A DNA stretch of 64,000 nt from Bacteroidales bacterium (GCA_017428725.1 JAFRQH010000022.1:62001-126000), one strand, 5' to 3'; counted from the stretch's first letter, positions 1 to 8,977 are shown. Numbers and translations are program-made. The notes: a model not told the origin generated them from the letters alone.

Positions 1-1
1 T

Positions 2-901
2 GTCACAGGTGCGAATGGTTTCGTAGGTTATTGGCTGATTCGCGAACTCCAGCGCAACGGAGTTGCTGTAACGGCTGTCATCAAGGATGAGGATGAGAAC
101 ATATCTGCCTTGGCGGAGTTCCCGGATGTGGTAATTGTCTACTGTGACTTGTCTGAGTTCCTGGATTTGCCAACCCGGATCCCCGCCCGGGACTTTGATG
201 TGATGTATCATCTGGCCTGGGTCTCTGCAGGAGGTCCTGGGCGGGCGGACTACGCCGTCCAGCTGAATAATGTCAAATATGCCTGCGATGCGGTGGCTGC
301 CGCCGCCGCCATCGGTTGCAGGAAAATCCTTTTCGCCGGAACGGTTACCGAACGGATTGCTGAGAATGTCCTGAATCTCTCGGCGAAAGCGGTGAATAAT
401 ATTTACGGGGTGTGCAAGCATATGACCCATTGCCTTGTGGATATTGAGAGCAGACGGCAGGGAATCGAATACGTGTGGATGCAGTTCTCAAACCTGTTCG
501 GCCCATATAGCATCAATGGGAATATTGTCGGGTATACCATCAAGGAATTGTTGTCCGGCCGTGAGGCGACATTCGGCCCGTCAAACCAGCCTTATGACTT
601 GCTTTACATTGAGGATCTGGCAAGGGCGGCCTATCTGTTAGGGAGCAAGGCGACCAAGCGGAGTTGCTATTACATCGGGAGCGGCGATGTCCGTATTCTT
701 TCGGAGTATCTTATGGAGATTGGGGAGGAGATGGAATTGCCCGGAATGATCCGGATAGGATTCAGACCTGATGACGGAACGCGATACGCCAAGGAGTGGT
801 TCGACATATCGCCTTTGGTGGAAGACACGGGATACAAGCCATCTTTCAGCTTTGCCAATGGTTTGAGGAAGACGGTCGATTGGATGAAAACAACACTATA
901 A
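2..901 (+). CDS. NAD-dependent sugar-nucleotide epimerase/reductase (5' end cut off)
   Basis: Extended short-chain dehydrogenase/reductase acting on a nucleotide sugar in surface-polysaccharide synthesis. The frame is already open at base 2 and reads VTGANGFVG, the Rossmann nucleotide-binding loop that sits at the very N-terminus of this family, so only a few residues are missing. The active-site pattern appears as AGTVTE followed by NIYGVCK (YxxxK). The visible part is 299 residues. The stop overlaps the next start by one base (TAATG), so it is cotranscribed with the 3,5-epimerase gene. Beside an RmlC-like enzyme it could be a 4-ketoreductase making a dTDP-6-deoxyhexose (rhamnose or 6-deoxytalose type), but substrate is inferred only from context. 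Third codon positions are less GC-rich than in genes after 6.6 kb. Confidence 0.85.
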   Translation, partial: VTGANGFVGYWLIRELQRNGVAVTAVIKDEDENISALAEFPDVVIVYCDLSEFLDLPTRIPARDFDVMYHLAWVSAGGPGRADYAVQLNNVKYACDAVAAAAAIGCRKILFAGTVTERIAENVLNLSAKAVNNIYGVCKHMTHCLVDIESRRQGIEYVWMQFSNLFGPYSINGNIVGYTIKELLSGREATFGPSNQPYDLLYIEDLARAAYLLGSKATKRSCYYIGSGDVRILSEYLMEIGEEMELPGMIRIGFRPDDGTRYAKEWFDISPLVEDTGYKPSFSFANGLRKTVDWMKTTL

Positions 902-1473
902 TGGCATTTACGTTTCATAAAACATCGATCGAGGGCCTTGTCTTGATCGAACCCCATGTCTTTGAAGATGAGCGGGGCTATTTTATCAAGGATTTCGAGA
1001 AGAATGTGTTTGCGGCCAATGGCTTACCGGATTTTGTCATTGAAAGCAACGAGTCCAAATCGAGGAAAGGGACTATCCGGGGCTTGCATTTCCAGCAAAA
1101 GCACTCGCAGGGGAAACTGATCCGGGTAATCCGGGGAGCGGTCTATGACGTGGCCGTGGACCTGCGTTTCGGATCCCCGACATTTGGCAAATGGGAAGGC
1201 TTCGAGCTCACGGAAAGCAATCACCTCGAATTGTTCATCCCGAAGGGTTTCGCGCACGGGTATCTGGCATTGGCCGATGACAGCGTTTTTTCGTATAAAT
1301 GTTCGGATATCTATGCCCCGGAGTTCGATAGCGGAATCCGTTATGACGATCCGGATATCAATGTCAGATGGCCGTTTGAAAGGGTAGGCTTGGAGAATAT
1401 AATCACATCCGCCAAGGATGCGAAACTGCAGAGTTTTTCAGAATTCGTCCGGAAAGGACAAGCCATTGAGTAG
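901..1473 (+). CDS. rfbC: dTDP-4-dehydrorhamnose 3,5-epimerase-like protein
   Basis: RmlC/RfbC cupin epimerase, 190 residues, the usual family size. It inverts C3 and C5 of a 4-keto-6-deoxy-dTDP-hexose. Seen motifs are FEDERGYF near the N-terminus, the catalytic-His segment IRGLHFQ, VDLRFGSPTFGKW, the PKGFAHGYLAL strand and the FSYKCSD segment carrying the family tyrosine. The ATG at 901 overlaps the upstream stop; an in-frame GTG at 796 lies inside the upstream gene and would add unrelated residues. RmlB is encoded 16 kb away at 17916, while RmlA and RmlD are not in the window and could lie upstream of base 1. Confidence 0.9.
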   Translation: MAFTFHKTSIEGLVLIEPHVFEDERGYFIKDFEKNVFAANGLPDFVIESNESKSRKGTIRGLHFQQKHSQGKLIRVIRGAVYDVAVDLRFGSPTFGKWEGFELTESNHLELFIPKGFAHGYLALADDSVFSYKCSDIYAPEFDSGIRYDDPDINVRWPFERVGLENIITSAKDAKLQSFSEFVRKGQAIE

Positions 1474-1476
1474 CGT

Positions 1477-2304
1477 ATGGATCGAATGACTATATTGGTC
1501 GTATCTTATGATGGATACAGCGATGTATGGCCGGGACTGTTCGCGAGCCTGCGGAGGTTCTGGCCGGACTGTCCGTATGAAATAGTACTGGCCAACAACG
1601 AGAAGGATTTGGCTAACAATGCTGTCCGGGTTATCCATGCCGGTGCGGACGCTCAATGGAGTACCAGGACCCGGATTGCCTTGGAACAGATTGAAACAAA
1701 GTATGTTTGCTTCCTCCTTGAAGACTTTTTCTTTTCCGGGAAGGTTGATGCAGAAAGAATTGAGAGCGCAATGGACTTGATGGAGAAGGATGGGTTGGAG
1801 TACTATAAGTTGTTGTCTTTCTCCAAGATCAAGACCAAGTTATACGATAGGGATGATGTCTTGCAGGTCATCCCTGCGGGGCTTCCGTATGGGGTCAGCC
1901 TTCTGGCGGCAATCTGGGAACGGGAAGCGTTCCTCCGGATGATCGGAGACGGGGATTATAATCCCTGGCTGTTCGAGGCCAGAAGGATTGAGGAGGCGAA
2001 GACTGCGGTTGACAAGCAACGGCTTTTGGGCGTCTATGACCCGACGAATCCTTTGAGAATCTGTCATATGATCGTTCAAGGGAAATATCTCCCGAACGCT
2101 GTGCGCACAATGGGGGCCGCGGGAATAGCTGTCGACCTGTCATCGCGTCCGGTTCTGCGCGGGGGAGAGTATTTCAAGTATAAGTTGAAACGGATGGGCT
2201 CTTCCTTGTCGACCCGGCTTCCGTTTGTCGGGGACCTGGCTAGAAAGTTGGGTTTTGAGTCCGTCTCTGCGCGGAACCTGAAGCAATCCGGGGAGGGAAG
2301 CTAG
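1477..2304 (+). CDS. putative glycosyltransferase (GT-A-like) of polysaccharide locus
   Basis: A 275-residue soluble protein. The N-terminus MTILVVSYDGYSDVW and the middle segment YVCFLLEDFFFSG resemble a GT-A fold sugar transferase, where the ED pair would play the DxD-like metal/nucleotide role. No membrane segment is evident apart from a basic C-terminal region. It starts 3 bases after the previous stop and ends 3 bases before the acyltransferase start, so it is a mid-operon gene. The family is not one I can name precisely; the glycosyltransferase call rests on the N-terminal pattern and on the neighbours. Either ATG 1477 or ATG 1486 could be the start. Confidence 0.6.
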   Translation: MDRMTILVVSYDGYSDVWPGLFASLRRFWPDCPYEIVLANNEKDLANNAVRVIHAGADAQWSTRTRIALEQIETKYVCFLLEDFFFSGKVDAERIESAMDLMEKDGLEYYKLLSFSKIKTKLYDRDDVLQVIPAGLPYGVSLLAAIWEREAFLRMIGDGDYNPWLFEARRIEEAKTAVDKQRLLGVYDPTNPLRICHMIVQGKYLPNAVRTMGAAGIAVDLSSRPVLRGGEYFKYKLKRMGSSLSTRLPFVGDLARKLGFESVSARNLKQSGEGS

Positions 2305-2307
2305 ACG

Positions 2308-2898
2308 ATGGTACAGCAATTGAAAAGTTTTGCAAAAGTTTTCCTTTCCTATTTCTATAATTGGAGAGCTTTGCTTCGTTTCAATCGGGTGGGGGCCGGC
2401 ACCTCCATCGGTCGTGGATTGGTTGTCCATTCGCCACAAGGCGTCCGGATGGGAAAGGCTGTGCGGCTGGGACGTTTCGGCAGATTGTCCTGTTATAAGA
2501 ATCGCGAAGGATCGCTTGGGACCATAGAGATCCTGGACAATTGTTATATCGGAGATCATTTTTCCGCATTGTCCGCCAGTTCCCTGGTGATAGAAAACAA
2601 TGTTCTCATTGCGTCTCAAGTGGCAGTTATCGCCGAAAACCACGGGGTCGATCCTGAGGTGGGTGCCCCATATGGCCTGCAGCCATTGATTGGCAAGCCC
2701 GTCACGATCGGCGCGTTTTCCTGGGTTGGAGAAAAGGTCGTGATCCTGCCGGGTGTGGATATCGGGAAATGGAGCATCATCGGAGCCGGCAGCGTGGTGA
2801 CGAAAAGCATCCCTCCATACAGTATGGCTGTCGGTAATCCGGCCCGGGTAATAAAGCAATATGATTTTGGATCCCATAAGTGGATTCCGGTCCAATAA
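2308..2898 (+). CDS. hexapeptide-repeat acyltransferase (WcaF/LbH family)
   Basis: A 196-residue left-handed beta-helix acyltransferase that probably adds an acetyl group to the polysaccharide repeat unit. Irregular hexapeptide turns run from about residue 70 to 175 ([56 protein letters not shown]), ending in the class-typical [14 protein letters not shown]. The likely catalytic histidine is in AENHGVDPE. It follows the glycosyltransferase by 3 bases and precedes the next start by 11, consistent with one operon. Acceptor sugar is unknown. Confidence 0.85.
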   Translation: MVQQLKSFAKVFLSYFYNWRALLRFNRVGAGTSIGRGLVVHSPQGVRMGKAVRLGRFGRLSCYKNREGSLGTIEILDNCYIGDHFSALSASSLVIENNVLIASQVAVIAENHGVDPEVGAPYGLQPLIGKPVTIGAFSWVGEKVVILPGVDIGKWSIIGAGSVVTKSIPPYSMAVGNPARVIKQYDFGSHKWIPVQ

Positions 2899-2909
2899 TT
2901 CAGTGTTTA

Positions 2910-4118
2910 ATGAAGATTCTGTACGTTCATCAGTATTTTATCACACCGTCTGAGCCTGGAGGAACGCGCTCCTACTGGATTTCACAGGAATTGATCCGTA
3001 GGGGGCACCATGTGACGATGGTAACTTCGACCAATAAGCACCATCTTGATCCGGGACGGGTTATGATAGACGGTATAGATGTCGTCTATGTCAAGAATGA
3101 TTACAGCAATTTCATGTCCGCACCGCGCAGGGTCTTGTCTTTTCTGAACTTTATCCGCCTGGCGATCAAGGCTGCAAGGCAGGAAGACAATGTGGATCTG
3201 GTCTATGCCACCTCTACGCCCTTGACAGTCGGGTACATAGCAATGCGACTGAAAGCCTTGAAAGGGTGGAGATACGTCTTTGAAGTCCGGGATCTGTGGC
3301 CGGAGTTCCCCATTGAAGTGGGGGCGATCAAGAATCCTTTGGCAATCAAATACCTCAGAGGGCTCGAAAGAAGGATTTATGAGCGATCCGAGTTTGTCGT
3401 CGCACTGTCTCCCGGGATGCAGGAGGGTGTCATTGCCGCCGGAACGCCGGCAGAAAAGACGGCGATGATCCCGAACATGTCCAAACCGGACAAATTCTTT
3501 CCGCATCCCGTCAATATGGAGACCGTCAAGTCATTCAACCTGGATGTGGACAAGTTTAACGTGATCCATTTCGGATCGATGGGCAGGGCCAACGGTCTGG
3601 AGTATATCATAGATGCGGCAACAGCTTTGAAAGAGCGGGGAGAGGCCGGTGTCGTCTTTGTCTTTCTGGGTGACGGGGCCACCTGTCCTCATTTGAAGCA
3701 ACTGGTTGAAGACCGCAAACTTGACAATGTGAAGTTCCTGGGCAACCATAAGATGGATGTCGTTTCGGAGGTCGTCAATTGTTGTGATGCGAGTATCACG
3801 GCGTTCTTGAACCTGCCCATCCTCAAGACGAATTCTCCCAACAAACTGTTCGACTCCCTTTCTGCCGGAAAGCCTATTATAGTCAATTCAGCAGGGTGGA
3901 CGAAGGATTTGGTCGAGAAGGAGGATTGTGGTTTCTACGTGAATCCCGAGGATCCGGAAGAACTTGCGGAAAAACTGGTTGAAGTCAAGGATCAGCCTGA
4001 TCTGCTGGAAAAGTGGGGTCGGAATTCCCGTCGCCTGTCCTTGGAGGTTTTCGACAAGAGTATTCTCTCTGCCAAAGTCGCCGACGTGTTGGAAAGAGTG
4101 TATCAGAATAATGTATAA
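2910..4118 (+). CDS. GT4-family glycosyltransferase (WbuB/WcaI-like)
   Basis: A 402-residue GT-B glycosyltransferase of family 4, predicted to add the next sugar to the lipid-linked primer on the cytoplasmic face. The N-terminus MKILYVHQYFITPSEPGGTR is typical of WbuB-like (N-acetyl-fucosamine transferase) proteins. The C-terminal nucleotide-sugar site is seen in FGSMGRANGLEYI, FLGDG and NSPNKLFDSLSAGKPII. ATG 2910 is chosen because an upstream GTG at 2880 lies inside the previous gene and lacks the family N-terminus. Its last 8 bases overlap the sugar-phosphate transferase start. Together with the downstream gene it resembles the first two transfer steps of an O-antigen or glycan unit. Confidence 0.85.
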   Translation: MKILYVHQYFITPSEPGGTRSYWISQELIRRGHHVTMVTSTNKHHLDPGRVMIDGIDVVYVKNDYSNFMSAPRRVLSFLNFIRLAIKAARQEDNVDLVYATSTPLTVGYIAMRLKALKGWRYVFEVRDLWPEFPIEVGAIKNPLAIKYLRGLERRIYERSEFVVALSPGMQEGVIAAGTPAEKTAMIPNMSKPDKFFPHPVNMETVKSFNLDVDKFNVIHFGSMGRANGLEYIIDAATALKERGEAGVVFVFLGDGATCPHLKQLVEDRKLDNVKFLGNHKMDVVSEVVNCCDASITAFLNLPILKTNSPNKLFDSLSAGKPIIVNSAGWTKDLVEKEDCGFYVNPEDPEELAEKLVEVKDQPDLLEKWGRNSRRLSLEVFDKSILSAKVADVLERVYQNNV

Positions 4119-4719
4119 GTCTTTTTTTAAACGTTTTCTGGGATTCTGCATTTCGCTGGCCGCCTTGCTCCTCATCGGTTGGTTTCTGGTGATCGTGGCG
4201 GTGTGGCTTCACTTTGCCAACAAGGGTGCAGGTGCATTTTTCCTGCAGGAACGCCCCGGCAAGGATGCCCGGATTTTCAAAGTTATCAAATTCAAGACGA
4301 TGACCGACGAACGGGATGCGGAAGGGAACCTGCTGCCTGATGAACAACGTTTGACGAAGGTCGGGAAGTTCGTGCGTTCGACCTCCATCGATGAGCTTCC
4401 GCAATTGATCAATGTTTTGAAAGGCGATATGGCTTTGATCGGGCCAAGGCCGCTTCTCGTCCAGTATTTGCCGTTATACTCTGCCGAACAGGCACGTCGT
4501 CATGAGGTGCGGCCGGGGATAACCGGTTGGGCGCAGTGTCACGGACGGAACGCTATCAGTTGGGCGGAAAAATTCGCCTTGGACGTGTGGTATGTCGACC
4601 ATTGCACTTTCTGGACAGACTTGAAGGTTGTCCGGATTACAATAGTGAAAATCATTAAACGGGCGGATATCAATTCTGCGACGTCTGCTACGATGGAGGT
4701 TTTTACAGGGAATGAGTGA
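4111..4719 (+). CDS. PglC-like phosphoglycosyl transferase (initiating sugar-phosphate transferase)
   Basis: A 202-residue monotopic transferase that moves a phospho-sugar from UDP-sugar to undecaprenyl phosphate, starting glycan assembly. It is the short PglC form with one N-terminal hydrophobic segment (about residues 9-33), not the long WbaP form. Motifs: FKVIKFKTM, the DE catalytic dyad in TSIDELPQLINVL, GDMALIGPRP and RPGITGWAQCHGRN. ATG 4111 overlaps the stop of the upstream glycosyltransferase by 8 bases. It is followed directly by PglD- and PglE-like genes, so the likely substrate is UDP-di-N-acetylbacillosamine or a close relative (inference). Confidence 0.9.
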   Translation: MYKSFFKRFLGFCISLAALLLIGWFLVIVAVWLHFANKGAGAFFLQERPGKDARIFKVIKFKTMTDERDAEGNLLPDEQRLTKVGKFVRSTSIDELPQLINVLKGDMALIGPRPLLVQYLPLYSAEQARRHEVRPGITGWAQCHGRNAISWAEKFALDVWYVDHCTFWTDLKVVRITIVKIIKRADINSATSATMEVFTGNE

Positions 4720-5323
4720 TATGTTTTTATATGGAGCCAGCGGTCACGCACGTGTGGTGGCCGATGCTTTGGAATCACAGGGCGTACGCATTTCCGGCGT
4801 CGTTGACGACAACCCCCAGCTGGATAAGTTCGGATCATTGCCCGTGTTGCATTCTGCAGAGGGCTGCTCTCCGTTTATTGTGACAATCGGTGATTGCCGG
4901 ATCCGGAAAAAAGTGGTTGAACGGCTGGGAGACGTTGCGTTCGGGAAAGCAATCCATAAAGCTTCAGTCATCTCCCCATCCGCCCGCATAGGGGACGGGA
5001 GCGTAGTCATGGCTGGAGCAGTCATTCAACCTGGAGCGGTTGTTGGAGAGCATAGTATCATCAATACGGGTGCTTCCGTGGACCACGACTGCAGGATCTC
5101 CGGTTTTGTCCACATTGCGCCGCATTGTACGCTGTGCGGAGATGTCTCGGTAGGAGAGGGGACGTGGATTGGCGCAGGGTCCACGGTAATTCAAGGGATT
5201 CATATAGGCAGGAATTGTTTTATCGGCGCAGGTTCCGTAGTTGTAGGCGACATCCCTGATGATTCGTTCTGCTACGGAAATCCGTGCCGGGTGATTAGAA
5301 AAAACGAGATTGACCATGAATAA
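4712..5323 (+). CDS. PglD/NeuD-like sugar N-acetyltransferase
   Basis: A 203-residue acetyltransferase with an N-terminal Rossmann-like domain (MFLYGASGHARVVADAL) and a C-terminal left-handed beta-helix (ISPSARIGDGSVVMAGAV through CFIGAGSVVVGDIPD). The family general-base histidine is visible in GASVDHDC. In the Pgl pathway this enzyme acetylates the 4-amino group of UDP-4-amino-4,6-dideoxy-GlcNAc made by the aminotransferase encoded next. It overlaps both neighbours by exactly 8 bases, suggesting coupled translation. The order PglC-PglD-PglE supports the bacillosamine-type assignment; a NeuD-type sialic acid role is less likely because no neu genes are present. Confidence 0.88.
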   Translation: MSDMFLYGASGHARVVADALESQGVRISGVVDDNPQLDKFGSLPVLHSAEGCSPFIVTIGDCRIRKKVVERLGDVAFGKAIHKASVISPSARIGDGSVVMAGAVIQPGAVVGEHSIINTGASVDHDCRISGFVHIAPHCTLCGDVSVGEGTWIGAGSTVIQGIHIGRNCFIGAGSVVVGDIPDDSFCYGNPCRVIRKNEIDHE

Positions 5324-6566
5324 GAGGATTTACCTATGTCTCGCACATATGAGCGAGACCGGAATGGAACAGAAATATATCCAGGAGGCATTCGACACGA
5401 ATTGGGTCGTGCCTTTGGGACCGAATGTGAATGGTTTCGAGAAGGATCTGGAGGCGTTCGTCGGACAGGACAAAAGGGTCGTTGCGCTCTCGTCCGGGAC
5501 GGCAGCCGTGCATCTGGGACTGATTGCGTGCGGCGTGAAGCCGGGCGATGAGGTTTTGGTGCAATCGTTTACATTTTGTGCGAGCTCCCATCCGATTACT
5601 TATCTCGGAGCGACGCCGGTGTTCGTGGATAGCGAGGCACAGACGTGGAATATGGACCCGGACTTGCTCGAAGAGGCGATCCGGGACCGTATCGCCAAAA
5701 CCGGCAGGACTCCGAAGGCCATCGTGCCGGTCGCACTGTACGGGATGCCTTATCAGATAGACAGGATCATGTCCGTTGCCGACAAGTACGGGATACCTGT
5801 GCTCGAAGATGCGGCGGAGGGTTTCGGCTCCCGCTTCAACGGACAGGTGCTGGGTACCTTCGGCAAGTATGGTGTGCTCTCCTTCAATGGCAATAAGATG
5901 ATCACTACTTCCGGTGGCGGAGCCTTGGTCTGTCCTGACGAAGAAACGTGGCGCGAAATAATGATGTATGCGACGCAGTATCGCGAGAGTTATCCTTACT
6001 ACCAGCATGAGAAGATAGGTTTCAACTATCGGATGTCCAATATTTGCGCTGGTATCGGCCGGGGGCAGATGACCATTGTCGAAGACCACATAGCACATCA
6101 TAAACACGTGCAGAAACTCTATGAGGAACTGCTTGCGGGTGTCCCGGGCGTTTCCGTGCATTCTCAACCTGCAACGGGCGAGTATGATGCCAATTACTGG
6201 CTGTGCACGATCACGTTGGATGAGAATCTGAAAGTCAAGGGCCAGGAGAATGCTTACAAGACCTTGGTCAAGGGCGCCGTTGGAGGTGCCGCAGGTGTGA
6301 TCCACATGGCAGAAAGTGCGCATACGGATTGCGAACCGAACGCGAATGTGGAGGCTCTCCGGATGGCCCTGGACACGGCTGGTGTCGAGGCGCGTCCGGT
6401 CTGGAAACCGATGCACAGGCAGCCGGTGTACAAAAATGCCCCTGCCTATGTAAACGGGATCAGTGAGTCCATGTTCAAGGTGGGAATGTGCCTTCCTGCC
6501 GGTCCTTATGTGACGGATGAGGATATCCAGTATATTGTGGATGTCATCAAGGATTCCCTCGAATAG
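5316..6566 (+). CDS. DegT/DnrJ/EryC1 aminotransferase (PglE-like)
   Basis: A 416-residue PLP-dependent sugar aminotransferase that would convert a UDP-4-keto-6-deoxy sugar to the 4-amino sugar. Seen features are the N-terminal LCLAHMSETGMEQKYI segment, VALSSGTAAVHLGL, EDAAEGFGSRFNG, and FNGNKMITTSGGG holding the PLP lysine. The family-typical C-terminal VWKPMHRQPVY is present. ATG 5316 overlaps the previous stop by 8 bases; a TTG at 5310 is a weaker choice. It is the last gene of the lower-GC polysaccharide operon; the next gene is on the other strand. Confidence 0.9.
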   Translation: MNKRIYLCLAHMSETGMEQKYIQEAFDTNWVVPLGPNVNGFEKDLEAFVGQDKRVVALSSGTAAVHLGLIACGVKPGDEVLVQSFTFCASSHPITYLGATPVFVDSEAQTWNMDPDLLEEAIRDRIAKTGRTPKAIVPVALYGMPYQIDRIMSVADKYGIPVLEDAAEGFGSRFNGQVLGTFGKYGVLSFNGNKMITTSGGGALVCPDEETWREIMMYATQYRESYPYYQHEKIGFNYRMSNICAGIGRGQMTIVEDHIAHHKHVQKLYEELLAGVPGVSVHSQPATGEYDANYWLCTITLDENLKVKGQENAYKTLVKGAVGGAAGVIHMAESAHTDCEPNANVEALRMALDTAGVEARPVWKPMHRQPVYKNAPAYVNGISESMFKVGMCLPAGPYVTDEDIQYIVDVIKDSLE

Positions 6567-6589
6567 TTGACAGGCGGAGGCGTAATCGC

Positions 6590-7480
6590 TTACCGCCGCG
6601 GATGATGCTGCAGGACCGCGGCCTGCCACGTGGCGGCGTCGATGTGGGTATAGATCTCCGTCGTGAGGATGGATTCGTGCCCGAGCATCTCCTGCACGAC
6701 GCGCAGGTCGGCGCCGTTCTCGATGAGGTGTGTGGCGAATGAGTGGCGGAACGTGTGCGGAGAGATCTCCTTGTTGACTCCCGCGACCAGCGCCTGTTTC
6801 TTGACCAAGTTAAAAATGGCCACCCGGCTCAACGGGTGGCCGTTTCTGTTGAGGAATGCGACGTCGTCGAAGGCCGCTTCCGCGGCCGGCGGGCGCACTT
6901 CCAGGTAGCGGGCGAAGGCGTCGGCAGCCACCTCCCCGAGGGGGATGAGCCGCTCTTTGTTGCCCTTGCCCACCACACGCACGAACCCTTCCTGCAGGTA
7001 CACGTGCGAGATAAGCAGGCCGCAGGCCTCCGAGACGCGCAGGCCGCAGCCGTAGAGGATCTCGAGGATCGCGCGGTCGCGCAGGGCGCGCCAGTCACCG
7101 GTGGCGGTGTCCACGGATTCGAGGATCGCGGTCACTTCCTCCACGGAGAGGACGGCGGGCAGGTAGCGGCCCAGCTTGGGCGCGTCGATGCGGTCGCAGG
7201 GGTTGTCCTTGCGCTCGCCCTCCAGGATCAGCCAGTCGAAGAAGGAGCGCAGCGCGCTGAGCAGCCGCGCCTGGCTGCGCTTGGAGAGCGCGGCGTCGCC
7301 TGCGCCCGCGCGCGCCGTCAGGTAGCGCGCGATGTCGTCGGAGCGCACCGCGCGCGGCTCCACTTCGACCGCCGCCAGGAACTCCGCCACGTCGCGCCCG
7401 TATGCCGCCACCGTATTCGGCGACAGCTTGCGCTCCATACGCAGGTAATAGCGGTAGTCCCGGACGATGCGGTCCATCAT
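6590..7480 (-). CDS. xerD: tyrosine recombinase XerD
   Basis: A 296-residue site-specific recombinase that resolves chromosome dimers with XerC at dif. The N-terminal SAM-like core-binding domain ([20 protein letters not shown]) is followed by the catalytic domain with Arg in [11 protein letters not shown], Lys in [31 protein letters not shown] and the nucleophile in IYTH. ATG 7480 overlaps the tdk stop (ATGA), and a GAGGAGGG stretch sits immediately upstream. It abuts the end of the polysaccharide operon, but gene order and sequence look like the chromosomal Xer enzyme rather than a capsule invertase. Confidence 0.9.
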   Translation of the reverse strand: MMDRIVRDYRYYLRMERKLSPNTVAAYGRDVAEFLAAVEVEPRAVRSDDIARYLTARAGAGDAALSKRSQARLLSALRSFFDWLILEGERKDNPCDRIDAPKLGRYLPAVLSVEEVTAILESVDTATGDWRALRDRAILEILYGCGLRVSEACGLLISHVYLQEGFVRVVGKGNKERLIPLGEVAADAFARYLEVRPPAAEAAFDDVAFLNRNGHPLSRVAIFNLVKKQALVAGVNKEISPHTFRHSFATHLIENGADLRVVQEMLGHESILTTEIYTHIDAATWQAAVLQHHPRR

Positions 7481-8049
7481 CCCTCCTCGGCGATCGCCTT
7501 GTTGTAGCAGTCGCGGCAGAGGGGCTCGTAGACGTCCTTCTCGCCGAGCAGGACGAGGTCCTGGCTCTTGTTGAGGCGGTGGGAGTAGTTGGCGAGGGAG
7601 CCGCAGCGTACACAGATGGCGTGGACTTTCTGGACATCCTCCGCCACGGCCATCAGCCGGGGCATCGGGCCGAAGGGAACACCGAGGAAGTCGGTGTCGA
7701 GGCCCGCCACGATCACGCGGATGCCGCGGTTGGCAAGCTGCTGGCACACATCTACGAGACTCTCGTCAAAGAACTGTGCCTCGTCCACGCCCACGACCTG
7801 CACGTCGGGACCGACTTCGAGCATCTCGGCGGGGTCGGAGATGGGGTTGGACGTAATCTTGTGGAAGTCGTGCGAGACCACTTCCATATCGGAATACCGG
7901 TTGTCGACGGCGGGCTTGAAGATGGCGATCACCTGGTTGGCGAACTGGGCGCGCTTGAGCCGGCGGATGAGTTCTTCGGTCTTGCCGGAAAACATCGAGC
8001 CGCACACGACTTCGATGCAGCCGGATTTTTTGTGATTCTCGGAAAACAT
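7477..8049 (-). CDS. tdk: thymidine kinase
   Basis: A 190-residue type II thymidine kinase of the nucleoside salvage pathway, cytoplasmic. The P-loop [11 protein letters not shown], the Walker-B-like DEAQFF and the zinc site made by CVRC and CRDC near the C-terminus are all present, and the length matches the family. It is the first gene of a two-gene minus-strand unit with xerD. A TAnnTTTG promoter box lies 26 bases upstream of its ATG. Confidence 0.95.
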   Translation of the reverse strand: MFSENHKKSGCIEVVCGSMFSGKTEELIRRLKRAQFANQVIAIFKPAVDNRYSDMEVVSHDFHKITSNPISDPAEMLEVGPDVQVVGVDEAQFFDESLVDVCQQLANRGIRVIVAGLDTDFLGVPFGPMPRLMAVAEDVQKVHAICVRCGSLANYSHRLNKSQDLVLLGEKDVYEPLCRDCYNKAIAEEG

Positions 8050-8075
8050 TGCTTAATTTTGTGGTTGCTCTCCCG

Positions 8076-8083
8076 CAAAGATA
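8076..8083 (-). promoter_or_regulatory. -7 promoter box for tdk-xerD
   Basis: Read on the minus strand this is TATCTTTG, matching the Bacteroidota TAnnTTTG consensus, with G at 8076 and the tdk ATG at 8049. No clear -33 TTTG was identified. Confidence 0.6.
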
Positions 8084-8104
8084 GCAAATTAAAGCCGTAA
8101 GAAG

Positions 8105-8830
8105 ATGGGCGCTGCCGGAATTTTGTACATCGTGCCGACTCCTGTCGGCAACCTCGAGGATATGACTTTCAGGGCTGTCAGGGTGCTGAAGGAGGCGGAT
8201 CTGATCCTGGCGGAGGACACGCGCACGAGCGCCGTCCTGCTGCAGCATTTCGACATCCGTGGCAGGCTTCTGTCGCACCACAAGTTCAATGAGCACCAGA
8301 CGGTGGAGATGATCCGGGACCGGATCCTCGCCGGGGCGAGCGTGGCGCTGGTCAGCGACGCCGGCACGCCCGGGATCTCCGATCCGGGCTTCCTGCTCGC
8401 GCGCGCCTGCGCCGCCGAGGGGATCGAGGTCCAGACGCTGCCGGGCGCCACGGCCTGCATCCCGGCCGTCGTGTCGTCGGGACTGCCGTGCGACCGTTTC
8501 TGTTTCGAGGGCTTCCTGCCGCTCAAGAAGGGCCGCCAGACCCTGCTCTCGCAGCTGGCGAGTGAGCCGCGGACGATGGTCTTCTACGAGTCGCCGCGAC
8601 GTCTTGTCGGCACGCTGGAGCAGTTCGCAGAGGTGTTCGGGGCCGACCGCCCCTGCTCTGTGGCGCGCGAGATCTCCAAACTCCACGAGGAGCACGTGCG
8701 CGGTACCCTCGCCGAAGTGCTGGAGCACTTCCGTGCGGTCGAGCCCAAGGGCGAGATCGTCGTGGTGGTCGGTGGACTTCGTGACGACGCTCCCCGCGTA
8801 CACCGCAACAAATACAGGGATCCGGTGTAA
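8105..8830 (+). CDS. rsmI: 16S rRNA (cytidine-1402-2'-O)-methyltransferase RsmI
   Basis: A 241-residue SAM-dependent methyltransferase of the tetrapyrrole-methylase fold that modifies C1402 in the ribosomal decoding centre. Diagnostic motifs: YIVPTPVGNLEDMTFRA, ILAEDTRTS, LVSDAGTPGISDPG, LPGATACIPAVVSSGLP and FYESPRRL. It stands alone on the plus strand, divergent from tdk. No convincing TAnnTTTG box was seen for it in the 55-base gap. Confidence 0.95.
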   Translation: MGAAGILYIVPTPVGNLEDMTFRAVRVLKEADLILAEDTRTSAVLLQHFDIRGRLLSHHKFNEHQTVEMIRDRILAGASVALVSDAGTPGISDPGFLLARACAAEGIEVQTLPGATACIPAVVSSGLPCDRFCFEGFLPLKKGRQTLLSQLASEPRTMVFYESPRRLVGTLEQFAEVFGADRPCSVAREISKLHEEHVRGTLAEVLEHFRAVEPKGEIVVVVGGLRDDAPRVHRNKYRDPV

Positions 8831-8977
8831 TTCCGTCCGGCGGGCGGCTGTTTCCGTCCGTTTCCCAAAGATTCGTATTTATCTGGTGGAGGATTGTCCG
8901 TGGGACTTGCCGTTCCGCGGGATTCTTGCCATCTTCGCCTGCCTCCCGACGGACCAATCCGGGATGCAGACGAGACC

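Noticed and set aside
6590..7480. Tyrosine recombinase next to the polysaccharide operon as a capsule phase-variation invertase
   Set aside because: The protein looks like chromosomal XerD, is coupled to tdk, and no inverted repeats flanking an invertible promoter were seen between 6567 and 8104.
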